Positions 10,029 to 17,861 of a stretch of 64,000 bases of DNA are shown piece by piece (the first letter of the stretch is position 1; every line of letters starts with the position of its first letter). The translations under genes were made by a program, and so were the position numbers. The notes below the pieces were generated by a model. It saw nothing but the letters and a program-made list of their open reading frames with translations, did not search any database and was not told the DNA's origin. Source of the stretch: Nostocales cyanobacterium HT-58-2 (lineage in GTDB: Bacteria; Cyanobacteriota; Cyanobacteriia; Cyanobacteriales; Nostocaceae); contig CP019636.1 of the NCBI GenBank assembly GCA_002163975.1, forward strand, positions 7,629,501 through 7,693,500, read 5' to 3'.

Positions 10029-11413
10029 AATACCTTCACCAAACTGGTTGGGCTTCCATGTCGGAAATTTTCACAACTGTCGCGCAGAATCTGATTAAAG
10101 ATGAAAGGAATTTTTTCGGCTCCATAGCGTTCGATGAGTTGCTCGCGTCCATGATATGACAGCCATAAAGCTGCCACACCTGCAACTTCTGGTGCAGAAA
10201 ATGAAGTGCCAGAGCCTTGCCTGACATCGTATTTTAACTCACCATTTTTCTTATCGGCTTTTGCATACCAAACTGATTCGCCAGGAGCAGTGACATCAAC
10301 TTGACTTCCCCGCGATGAACCCCACCAAATCTCACGTCGTACATTACTACCAGTAACAGCAATCACTTCATCATAAGCAGCAGGCCAAACTACAAAGGGA
10401 ATCAAGGTACCAGCTGCCGCCACCACGATGACGCCTCGTTTTTGGGCATAAGTTATTGCACTTCGTAAACGCTGGTTAGCAAAACCAGTCCCTAGGCTAA
10501 TCGAAAGGACATGAATACCTTGATCTGCTGCGTACTCAATTGCTTCAGCCAGATTACGTACGCTCAAGAGGACAACTGAGTACGAGACTCGCAGGGGGAC
10601 GAGTTGAGCACCAGGTGCTACTCCGGTTACAGTTTTTCCGCTTGGGTAATTGCCTTGTCCCCCTTTTGGGCTAATAATAACACTCGCCGTTGATGTGCCG
10701 TGACCTGGATTGTTAATAACTTCAGCCCGAGATGTGTCGAGTTCGTCTTTTGCGTCCTTGTCGTCCTTAAGAAAATTGTAAGCTTGCTCTAGGAGCAAAT
10801 TCTCTATGATTTCGGGATGTTCCGTGTAGCCTGTATCAGGAAGCCCAATAATAATTCCATGTCCTGGTGGTTGATTCGGGTCAGGGAAAAAGCGTGACCA
10901 TGCCTCAAACACTCGCATCTGCTTGAGAGTCGATTCGACATCAGCGCTTTCGTCTACAGCTTTGAACTCAAAGTTAGCCTGCGGTTGTCTAAAAAACTCT
11001 TGACTCCACTCAGGGCGATAGCGTAGCGCGCCCTGTACCCCACTCTGCTCCGCAGAGTGCCCCAAATCGGAGATTTGGGGAGAGGGTTTTCTGGAAGAAA
11101 ACCCTCTGGGTACATACGGGCGATCGCTCAGAGGAACAGCAAACAGTGGTTGTGCATCGACAACCCCTGGTTGGGAACGCAGATAATAAGTTTTATCCCA
11201 AGCTTCTTTGACTGACAAAGTCTCTTCCTTGTGGGTGACCTCAAACTCAGTCAGATTGTCACCAATTGGTTTCACTTTCCAATCTGAACCTAGTGCTTTT
11301 GTGACAAGTTTCTGGGCTCTGCGTTCTTGTCCCGGCAAAACCATTTGGAGAAAAAAACCTTCAAATTTAGGAGTTAAGTCATTGGAATTGCTTGGTTGAT
11401 CAGTATCGTGCAT
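10025..11413 (-). CDS. S8 family serine peptidase (subtilase), probably frameshifted near its end
   Basis: Subtilisin-type endopeptidase of about 462 residues. From the ATG at 11413 the catalytic triad is Asp193 (LPDTGYTEHP), His239 (NPGHGTST) and Ser404 (GTSFSAPE). The oxyanion-hole Asn normally in AAAGN is Thr here (VVAAAGTLIPF). The start is set by AGGAG seven bases upstream of 11413; an upstream in-frame TTG at 11443 has no such support. No signal peptide is visible, so it is probably cytosolic or works with its N-terminal prodomain-like region (1-100). Residues about 102-132 are encoded by four consecutive short palindromes. The frame ends abruptly in SPTSLVKVL, while the neighbouring frame continues the expected domain end. 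It may be a decaying or non-standard protease. Confidence 0.85.
   Translation of the reverse strand: MHDTDQPSNSNDLTPKFEGFFLQMVLPGQERRAQKLVTKALGSDWKVKPIGDNLTEFEVTHKEETLSVKEAWDKTYYLRSQPGVVDAQPLFAVPLSDRPYVPRGFSSRKPSPQISDLGHSAEQSGVQGALRYRPEWSQEFFRQPQANFEFKAVDESADVESTLKQMRVFEAWSRFFPDPNQPPGHGIIIGLPDTGYTEHPEIIENLLLEQAYNFLKDDKDAKDELDTSRAEVINNPGHGTSTASVIISPKGGQGNYPSGKTVTGVAPGAQLVPLRVSYSVVLLSVRNLAEAIEYAADQGIHVLSISLGTGFANQRLRSAITYAQKRGVIVVAAAGTLIPFVVWPAAYDEVIAVTGSNVRREIWWGSSRGSQVDVTAPGESVWYAKADKKNGELKYDVRQGSGTSFSAPEVAGVAALWLSYHGREQLIERYGAEKIPFIFNQILRDSCENFRHGSPTSLVKVL
11020..11116. repeat. cluster of four perfect short hairpins inside the subtilase gene
   Basis: Four adjacent inverted repeats lie within the coding sequence: AGGGCG/CGCCCT, CACTCTGC-tcc-GCAGAGTG, CCCCAAATC-gga-GATTTGGGG and GGTTTTCT-gga-AGAAAACC. 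GTACCC and GGGTAC bracket most of the set. Three have trinucleotide loops (tcc/gga). The frame stays open through all of it, so about 30 residues of the protein between prodomain and catalytic domain are repeat-derived. Confidence 0.85.
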
Positions 11414-11710
11414 ACAATTCTCCTGTAGGAAAACAGCAGACAAACTCAGGAGGTACTATAAACTGTCACAGACTCACAGTGCAGAGACGGCATGAGTGCA
11501 AAGCGCACCCGTCATTAAAAAGAGGACGGGAGTGGTGAGGCGTTCATCTAAGCGTGATGTCGTCGCCTACTGCATCCTGAAAACATCTGCATTTTACCTG
11601 TTTTTAGGAGACAATGAGGTAAAGATGCCTTTTACAAAAACTATAAATATTGAGAAATATTGAGGCAACCTGCAAGACTGTTAATACAAAAATACTTTTT
11701 TATTTGAAAT

Positions 11711-13531
11711 TTATGGATAAAAAACTCTGAGAGCAATATCTATAAGTAATTTCTTATGATTTTTGATTTCTTGTTCACCCCAAGCTGCATTTTTTGCTAA
11801 ATTTCTAGTTAATAGAACTGATGATGCTTGATAAAGAGACCTTTTTTCATCAAACGGATCATTTCCACCTATGGTATTCTGTGCAGGGTCTAAAATAGTC
11901 AAATTTCCTAATGTATTTTTCCACGGTTCCAGATTTTCATCCTTGAAATTTTTACTTGCATTTTGTGGGTATATATGTTCAATGGAAGTTCCAGCAAAGT
12001 CATAAACTCTGCTTTTATCTTTACAGAGTGGAGTTCCTGTGCTGCCATCCTGATACCACTGATAATAATACTCTGCCGTCATCAAAAAATATTTAAGAGG
12101 TTTATTTCCACCAGATTCTTTATATTCTAATGTTTCTAGACCATTTTTAAAGGCGAGATCTGATGCTTTCAATTTAATGAGATTTTGTAGTTTTTGCCTT
12201 AATCCTGAAACATTATAAGAGCTTGGATTATTCTGAATAGCACGCAATTCTTCATAATAAATATTTTTTAATGGTGTGGCGTGCTGATTACATACTATTT
12301 TATATCTAAAAAAAACTTTTTCCACTATCTGTACTATTTCTGAGAAGATTTTATGCTCAAGTTGTGAAGCTGCTAGAAACAGAGGTACAGATAAAGTATG
12401 TTCAAGTTCTTTTAAAAGAAGATTCAAGCGAGTTCTATCCCAATTAGTTATTGGCTGTTGTGATGGATATAACCACTGTCCTTCTAATAATTTTCTACAC
12501 CTAAAAATATCTTCATGTATGTTTTTAACTGTTTGATATACTTGTTTAGATTCAATATTGGTAAAATTTTCCGTTTTATGTTTTTTATGTTCTGGGAAAA
12601 AACCATCAAGAAGTGTATCGAATAATTCATCTTGTTTAGCTCTCTTCCCCTTGTACGATTCGTAAACCCAATTCAAATAATTTGCTGTAGCTGAGGGAGA
12701 ATCAGCAAGGATATCATCCCAAAATGTTTCGCAACCGTCCTGATAGTCTTTGAAACCTTCTAAAATCTCTAAAGTTTTTGCTTTTAATAGATCGCCAACT
12801 GTTAAATTTGTTCCTCTATCATTAATAACTTGAAATAATCTAAATGCATCCTCTTTACTATCAGTTACCATATATAGTATCGTAAAATCATTATCTATAA
12901 TATTTTGTATAATTTCCAGATCGTCCATTCTTGCTTCTAATTTTGATGGACTAATTATAGTTCGTACTGCTTTTAGTAGAGTTTGGTATGCATAATTAAT
13001 CTTTTGATGAGAATCCCTTAAAGGGGATGGATTCATGCCACGAATAAGTTCCCTATAGAATGGATGATCTACCCTTGATACTGTCAGGACTTCGACAGAG
13101 TTTACCTTTCTTTGAACTTCTTGTCTAAACTCTATAAATCTTTCAGAGAGGTCTTTGAGCCGTCCCTCCAAGATGACTTCATTATTTGCATCTTCCGAAG
13201 TCTTAGCTTGTTCGAGCAACTCCTTATAGATCTTGATTAAACAAGACATTAATAGCGTAAAGGTTGAAATTCTTTGTTGTCCATCAATAATTTCATATTC
13301 ATGTTGATTGACAGCTCCCGGTACAGGATATCTAACACAGAGAACTCCTCCAAAAAAATGATTAACAGGAATATGTGATTTTCTTCTATCAAAACAGTTT
13401 TTCAAATCCTTGATAAAGTCTTCAACAGATTCTGCTTCCCATGCATAAGCTCTTTGATACTTGGGGATAAAAAACATCGGTCTATACTCAAAAATTTTCC
13501 CCACAGAAGTATATGCAGGTTCCATCTTCAT
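11711..13531 (-). CDS. DUF262 and DUF1524 (GmrSD-like) protein
   Basis: A 606-residue protein with an N-terminal DUF262/ParB-like nucleotide-binding domain and a C-terminal DUF1524 HNH-like nuclease domain. Diagnostic motifs are FIPKYQRAYAW (21-31), IIDGQQR (81-87) and, at the C-terminus, SIEHIYPQ with His519 followed by LGNLTILDPAQN. The same two domains occur in GmrS-GmrD type IV restriction enzymes, which cleave modified phage DNA; here they are fused in one chain, as in single-chain GmrSD or Brex-associated proteins. The start ATG at 13531 is followed by another in-frame ATG at 13525. It stands alone on its strand, with 300 bp of A/T-rich DNA downstream before the subtilase. A role in phage defence is inferred from the family. 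Confidence 0.85.
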   Translation of the reverse strand: MKMEPAYTSVGKIFEYRPMFFIPKYQRAYAWEAESVEDFIKDLKNCFDRRKSHIPVNHFFGGVLCVRYPVPGAVNQHEYEIIDGQQRISTFTLLMSCLIKIYKELLEQAKTSEDANNEVILEGRLKDLSERFIEFRQEVQRKVNSVEVLTVSRVDHPFYRELIRGMNPSPLRDSHQKINYAYQTLLKAVRTIISPSKLEARMDDLEIIQNIIDNDFTILYMVTDSKEDAFRLFQVINDRGTNLTVGDLLKAKTLEILEGFKDYQDGCETFWDDILADSPSATANYLNWVYESYKGKRAKQDELFDTLLDGFFPEHKKHKTENFTNIESKQVYQTVKNIHEDIFRCRKLLEGQWLYPSQQPITNWDRTRLNLLLKELEHTLSVPLFLAASQLEHKIFSEIVQIVEKVFFRYKIVCNQHATPLKNIYYEELRAIQNNPSSYNVSGLRQKLQNLIKLKASDLAFKNGLETLEYKESGGNKPLKYFLMTAEYYYQWYQDGSTGTPLCKDKSRVYDFAGTSIEHIYPQNASKNFKDENLEPWKNTLGNLTILDPAQNTIGGNDPFDEKRSLYQASSVLLTRNLAKNAAWGEQEIKNHKKLLIDIALRVFYP

Positions 13532-13860
13532 AGGAATCGTACTTATATCAAATGTATATAGTAGTTATCACCAATAAGCAATGACTTTGCCTGTGTTAAT
13601 TGTACATAAAAAGCTCAATATATACAGCTAGATAGTTGATGCCTACCAAAGCGATCGCAAATAACTTCATGGAACAGGTACACAAGTGCTGTAAAATTCT
13701 TGTCGATTTAGCATTTGTGAACGTACTGCTACTCTACAACTATTGAGTATAAATCTTAATTGTCTGCATAGTGATGTTGCTGAGAAAGCACCTCAATCGG
13801 TTGGTGCAAAGTGATGTGAGGCTATTGTACTCAGGGGAACAGTAAACGCAGAAATCCTTC
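13532..13860. other. intergenic, no gene seen
   Basis: About 330 bp of A/T-rich sequence upstream of the DUF262 gene and downstream of the PIN toxin gene. One HIP1-like GCGATCGC is present. I see no open frame with a ribosome-binding site, no tRNA and no strong hairpin. Confidence 0.5.
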
Positions 13861-14229
13861 TTACTCAAAGTGATGATCTGTTGTTAGAGCTTCGCGCATC
13901 CCAAGCTGACGCATTAACACAAAGCTAACAGCATCACAAAGAGAGTAAGTTTTGTCTTGCCGTGCTATCAAAAGTTCAACAGCTTCTCTGTGCAATAACT
14001 CATCGATCCACACGACTTCAATATCCGGATTTTCCAAGAGATCAGAAATAAATCTAAGCGTAGCCAAGCGTGGAAAACGACGAATGAGAGCAAGAGCTAC
14101 GAATTCTGCTAAGACATAACTGTGAGTCAAACTACGACTTGTAGAATCTAGAATCTGAACTGCTTGCTGATGCTGCGGTTCACTACGATGGACATAGCAG
14201 AGCAAACCAGAGGTATCAAGTAACAGCAC
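13861..14229 (-). CDS. PIN-domain toxin (VapC-like)
   Basis: A 122-residue PIN-fold ribonuclease toxin. The acidic metal-binding residues are in place: Asp5 (LLLDTSGL), Glu42 (AEFVALAL), Asp99 (LCDAVSF) and Asp118 (TTDHHFE). PIN toxins cleave RNA with Mg2+ and are neutralised by a small DNA-binding partner. The gene begins 5 bp after the stop of the antitoxin gene, which is standard module order. Length and motifs are complete, so it is probably functional. Confidence 0.88.
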   Translation of the reverse strand: MLLLDTSGLLCYVHRSEPQHQQAVQILDSTSRSLTHSYVLAEFVALALIRRFPRLATLRFISDLLENPDIEVVWIDELLHREAVELLIARQDKTYSLCDAVSFVLMRQLGMREALTTDHHFE

Positions 14230-14234
14230 TTCGG

Positions 14235-14516
14235 TTATTTCTCCAACTGATGACCATATGCTCTCATCAGGTCAGCGTCAATGCTTTCGTTGTCTGCTCC
14301 TGTCGCATATCCCAAGTCAATCGCTCCAGCATGGTGACGGAAACGCTGACGTGCTGCAACATTTTCTGCTTCAGTCTGCTGTTTTTTCTGCAAGCCGTAC
14401 TGTTGCTCAAGAGAAGTGGTTATCCATTCAGATATGGATACACCTGCAGTTTCTGCTTGTTGATGCAAAGCTCTATAAGCTTCATCGCTCAGTTCTAGCG
14501 TTAAAATTTGGCTCAC
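14235..14516 (-). CDS. antitoxin, ribbon-helix-helix type, partner of the PIN toxin
   Basis: A 93-residue protein starting MSQILTLELSDEAYRALHQQ. The N-terminal beta strand plus two helices (AETAGVSISEWITTSLEQQ) fits a CopG/Arc-like ribbon-helix-helix repressor. The polar C-terminal tail (about 50-93) would wrap and inhibit the toxin. It is the upstream gene of the pair and probably autoregulates the promoter in the 14517-14571 gap. Family assignment is by pattern, not by search. Confidence 0.8.
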   Translation of the reverse strand: MSQILTLELSDEAYRALHQQAETAGVSISEWITTSLEQQYGLQKKQQTEAENVAARQRFRHHAGAIDLGYATGADNESIDADLMRAYGHQLEK

Positions 14517-14571
14517 CGTACGGTGTCTCCACTACTATTTACACTCTCTGCTGCCTAGCCTAGCATAGGAC

Positions 14572-15804
14572 TTACTTAAGCTCCTGTGCTGGCGGGACAA
14601 TACCAAACTTGTTTAAACCTTTATCAATTTCCCTAAGTAATTTAAAATCCTCCTCTGGCAAGGGATAACTGTTACTACTAAACAAACCAGCACTCACAGA
14701 AGGATATTTTTCCAGAAACGAGAATGCTTGGCGAAACTGATGCGGCTGTGCTTTAATTGGTGCGTCAAAATGACAGGGAATAATCCACTCAAAATCCCAA
14801 CTTGCGACCTTATCAGCCCAGTCGATAGTTTCCTTTGGCGATCGATTGAGAATAAGAGTTTGTAAAATTGGTGCGACAAACAGACGACCATCCCCTTGCA
14901 GTGCATCGAATGAGCGCTCCCAGTCCGAGTTCCATTTGAAGGGATACAATCCGAAATAAGCTTTCTTTGAATGATCTGGTGCTTTGAAAGCGTTGCGAAA
15001 CACCTCACTCCATCTGGGTATTTCTAGCACACTTGGTTGAAAGTAAAAAGCAAACAGGGCGATGCGTTGCCATCCCTTACGACGATTTGCCTGATTGTCT
15101 TCAACTATATCAGTCGCCTTGTCTTTGGCATGGAATAGCAAGGGATATGGATCTAATTGGATGATCGCAGGTGGTTCTTCTGGGACGGAAACCACGGAAT
15201 CTGTGACAAGCAGCGTGTGCGATCGCTTGTGGAAAAATGCAACTTCTGCAAACCGACCAGGTCCCAGCTCTATTGGACCCACCATTGCATAATCAAATTG
15301 GTCAGCAAAGGGAGTTTTGCTGCTGTCTTCTGGGAGTACCTGAGTGCGTTTTGGAGGAAAGCCAAGCCAACTCAGCGGCAGATTAAACGGGAAACTCCAC
15401 TGATTGGGAGCCACAAACACCTGTGCTTTTGGAAAGTTTCTGGCAAAGGGACCAACAAAGACCTTGTGTTCTAAGCCGGAGACAGTTGGTAGGATAATAT
15501 ACTTAACATTACCGTATTCTGCCACCAACTCATTCACGAGACGGATACATTCTGGGGTTGGGGCAACAGGTGCATAGATAAGTAGTCCACCGCCGTCTAG
15601 CTTAACAACAGTCATGCGAATCGGCACAACAACGTAGAAGATGCCCTGAAGCTGGTCAAAAGTCCAAATTGTGTCCTTAAGCACTTCTTTACGGATTGTC
15701 CGCCGTTGACTGTATGGGTAGATTGGCACAATGGGCCAGAAAGACCATGAAAAGTCCTTAGAATGAATCTGTTCTGCCTTTCCTAGATATTCATCATGAG
15801 CCAC
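14572..15804 (-). CDS. DUF4336 domain-containing protein
   Basis: A protein of about 410 residues of a family found in cyanobacteria and plastids, with a metallo-beta-lactamase-like layout but no characterised reaction. The recognisable N-terminal core includes KDFSWSFWPIVPIYPY, RRTIRKEV and TIWTFDQLQGIFYVVVPIRM. A late IIPCHFDAPIKA holds a possible metal-binding His. I prefer the GTG at 15804 because homologues as I remember them begin shortly before the KDFSWSFWP segment and AAGGGGAG lies about 10 bases upstream; a TTG at 15834 is the longer alternative. It sits between two toxin-antitoxin modules but shows no operon link to either. Confidence 0.8.
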   Translation of the reverse strand: MAHDEYLGKAEQIHSKDFSWSFWPIVPIYPYSQRRTIRKEVLKDTIWTFDQLQGIFYVVVPIRMTVVKLDGGGLLIYAPVAPTPECIRLVNELVAEYGNVKYIILPTVSGLEHKVFVGPFARNFPKAQVFVAPNQWSFPFNLPLSWLGFPPKRTQVLPEDSSKTPFADQFDYAMVGPIELGPGRFAEVAFFHKRSHTLLVTDSVVSVPEEPPAIIQLDPYPLLFHAKDKATDIVEDNQANRRKGWQRIALFAFYFQPSVLEIPRWSEVFRNAFKAPDHSKKAYFGLYPFKWNSDWERSFDALQGDGRLFVAPILQTLILNRSPKETIDWADKVASWDFEWIIPCHFDAPIKAQPHQFRQAFSFLEKYPSVSAGLFSSNSYPLPEEDFKLLREIDKGLNKFGIVPPAQELK

Positions 15805-16060
15805 TCTACGCTCGCTCCCCTTCCGAAGTCCCAATAACCAAACTGTTTGCGTCTGCTTTCCAGAGACTAGAATTTAGCAGATTTTTGACTCAACGAACTA
15901 CTTGGTTGTGCAAAACTCTAGTCTTGCATAAGTAGGTCATATCAACGATTTTAGTCGAAACATCATACTACTTGACAAACTCGATAGAGATTAGGCTAGC
16001 GTACAGTGTTAAAGTCCGAACAAGTATAAATCGAATTTGTGAGGTAAGGAGCAATCGTCT

Positions 16061-16171
16061 ATGAATCCCAAGAACAGGCGAGTGATTGCAGATTTGGCTA
16101 AGCTAGAGAAAAGTAAGTCCTTGTTACCACACAGCCCTATTTTGTCAAGTGAGCGTTCGGGTACGAATTAG
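16061..16171 (+). CDS. possible 36-aa peptide or gene remnant
   Basis: A short frame, ATG at 16061, preceded by AAGGAG nine bases upstream, encoding MNPKNRRVIADLAKLEKSK and then a different-looking tail. Its end overlaps by a few bases the 3' end of the convergent toxin gene. The good ribosome-binding site suggests a real start. The short length suggests either a small basic peptide or the 5' stub of a gene replaced by the neighbouring toxin-antitoxin module. No family recognised. Confidence 0.3.
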   Translation: MNPKNRRVIADLAKLEKSKSLLPHSPILSSERSGTN

Positions 16172-16542
16172 GGTGTGGGTGCAGGGGAAGGATGTTTTCC
16201 TGCATAGTAAACAACAACTTTCAACTGTTCTTCATCAGGAACGTAAAATACTCTGTCCCCTTTTGTCACCTCGTATTCCCATGCCCCCTTGTAAGGTTTT
16301 CCCTTCAAAGGGAAAACACGCCCAGGCTGTCTGGTTATTGGTGCAGTAGATAAATCTTCATAACAACGACGTGTATTTTCTGGATGGCGTTGCATTAAAG
16401 CTTCCCAGTCCCGATTCACCTGACGATTTTTGGCTACCACTAGCCAAGTGCTTTCTATCTCAGATAATGCTGAAGCCGTCAGTTTAACTTCTGGCGGCTC
16501 CACATTCTCCACTATTGGATTTTCTGGGGGATTGTCTGACAT
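16168..16542 (-). CDS. RelE/ParE-like toxin
   Basis: A 124-residue protein. The C-terminal half (RVFPLKGKPYKGAWEYEV, then KGDRVFYVPDEEQLKVVVYY) has the alternating strands and basic residues of the RelE/ParE toxin fold. An N-terminal extension of about 25 residues is rich in Pro and Glu. It lies 6 bp downstream of a Phd-like antitoxin gene in the standard antitoxin-toxin order. RelE relatives cut mRNA on the ribosome and ParE relatives poison gyrase; the sequence does not tell which applies here. Confidence 0.7.
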   Translation of the reverse strand: MSDNPPENPIVENVEPPEVKLTASALSEIESTWLVVAKNRQVNRDWEALMQRHPENTRRCYEDLSTAPITRQPGRVFPLKGKPYKGAWEYEVTKGDRVFYVPDEEQLKVVVYYAGKHPSPAPTP

Positions 16543-16548
16543 ACGAAT

Positions 16549-17043
16549 TCACACAGCACTGTGAGCAGATGGTTTGGTTAATAGTACTTCATCAGTTTCG
16601 GCACTAAAAGCTGCTGCCAGTTCAGGACTAGTAATTGCAATGGCACTTTCGTGCCATTCATGGATGAGCGCGTCGATTATCTCCCATGCTGTAGTTGAGG
16701 AATCTATCAACCGAAAAGCCTCACTTAGCTCCTTGATAAAGTCTTGCAGATCATCCAAGTCAAACACGCTCAACCATCCATAAGGATGTTCAAAGCCGAT
16801 TTCTTTGCCTAGTAACAGAGAAAAAGCGACGGTTAATGCTTCAAAAACAGCTTTACTTTGTGTAGCTGCCTTTACGAGAAAAGTGACCTCCTCCCGGCGC
16901 AGTAAAGCGAAAGATTGATCATTACGAGTAATTGTGACTGGACGTTCCAAAGCTTTGTCCAGAACTCGTCCAGGCTGACGATTTAACTCGGTTGCTGTAA
17001 TTAGCTCATCTGAGTAGATATTGCCAAAAGTACCGATAGACAT
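16549..17043 (-). CDS. Phd/YefM-like antitoxin with C-terminal extension
   Basis: A 164-residue protein. The N-terminal 60 residues (SDELITATELNRQPGRVLDK, then PVTITRNDQSFALLRREEV) match the Phd/YefM DNA-binding fold. Typical members have about 80-90 residues; here a further 100-residue helical region ends in EVLLTKPSAHSAV. That extension may be the toxin-binding part or a separate regulatory domain. It is the upstream member of the pair with the RelE/ParE-like gene. Confidence 0.75.
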   Translation of the reverse strand: MSIGTFGNIYSDELITATELNRQPGRVLDKALERPVTITRNDQSFALLRREEVTFLVKAATQSKAVFEALTVAFSLLLGKEIGFEHPYGWLSVFDLDDLQDFIKELSEAFRLIDSSTTAWEIIDALIHEWHESAIAITSPELAAAFSAETDEVLLTKPSAHSAV

Positions 17044-17457
17044 AGGTTACGCGCTTTTAGTCAACGCCGATTTTCTGAAATCAATCATTGTATACGTATA
17101 ATTGTACGTACTATTTATCAGGGGTCAATAGGGATTAAAACTCTGGGCGCTGAAACTATCTCCAGAAAAGCATGAGAGATTCTTAGATTAGAGAAAATTT
17201 CAGTTTAATCGCGCCTAGTTACTTACTACTTTTCTTATTAACTGTCTTAACTATTTCTCTTAACTATTTCAATGATTCGTTTAACTGTCTTCTTAACTGT
17301 CTTATCTGTCCTTGCATCCTCACTAAAAATCTGGAATTCTATTAGAGCACTAAGATTAGTGGTCTATCCAACACTTCTCTAGGGGATAAGCCAATAACTG
17401 ATTACAAATTAGTTGATTTGATCTATCCCCAAACCTCTCTCTAATTAAGGAACATTT
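17044..17457. other. intergenic region with TTAACT repeats
   Basis: Contains the antitoxin promoter region on the left and, at 17238-17298, five copies of TTAACT followed by G or A (starts 17238, 17247, 17260, 17281, 17293), mostly preceded by a C or T. The rest is A/T-rich without an open gene. The repeats lie upstream of the interrupted small gene at 17458. Confidence 0.5.
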
Positions 17458-17688
17458 ATGGCGTTAACAGACTTTATCGAAACCAACTTAAACCAATAGG
17501 CTCAAAAGATTGTCACAGGTGGCGAAAAATCTGATGAGCTTGCTTTCGGACAACTCAGCTTTTATCTGTCGCTGCGTCGAGTATTGAATGGTAAAGCCAC
17601 TGCACAGGATGTGGGATTGATAGATGCCATAAATGATACTCTGCAAGAATTGGGCATCGTTGGTGAAGGGAAAACCTTCTATAAGTAG
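17458..17688 (+). pseudogene. small conserved-looking gene interrupted by an in-frame TAG
   Basis: ATG at 17458, preceded by AAGGAA, gives MALTDFIETNLNQ, then TAG at 17497, and then the same frame continues for 62 codons (AQKIVTGGEKSDELAFGQLS ... AINDTLQELGIVGEGKTFYK) to a TAG at 17686. The continuation has a protein-like composition, so the internal TAG is probably a C-to-T change in a CAG codon. Stop-codon readthrough is a less likely alternative. No family recognised. Confidence 0.6.
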
Positions 17689-17861
17689 GCTTGATGATAG
17701 CAAAGCCTTTTCGCATGGAGAAGCTAAAGATGGCAGGAATTTTAAGAGAGAACTTGAGTTTCACGTTTCTGCTAGAGTTCTCTCATAAGGTCCTTGCTTT
17801 GCAGCTCGTGAGCAAAAGTTATTTACATGAACAACAAAAAACTATTTGCTAATACGAGACT

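Noticed and set aside
17238..17298. PHO box
   Set aside because: Spacing of the repeats does not follow the 11-bp period and the last bases differ from CTTAACCT.
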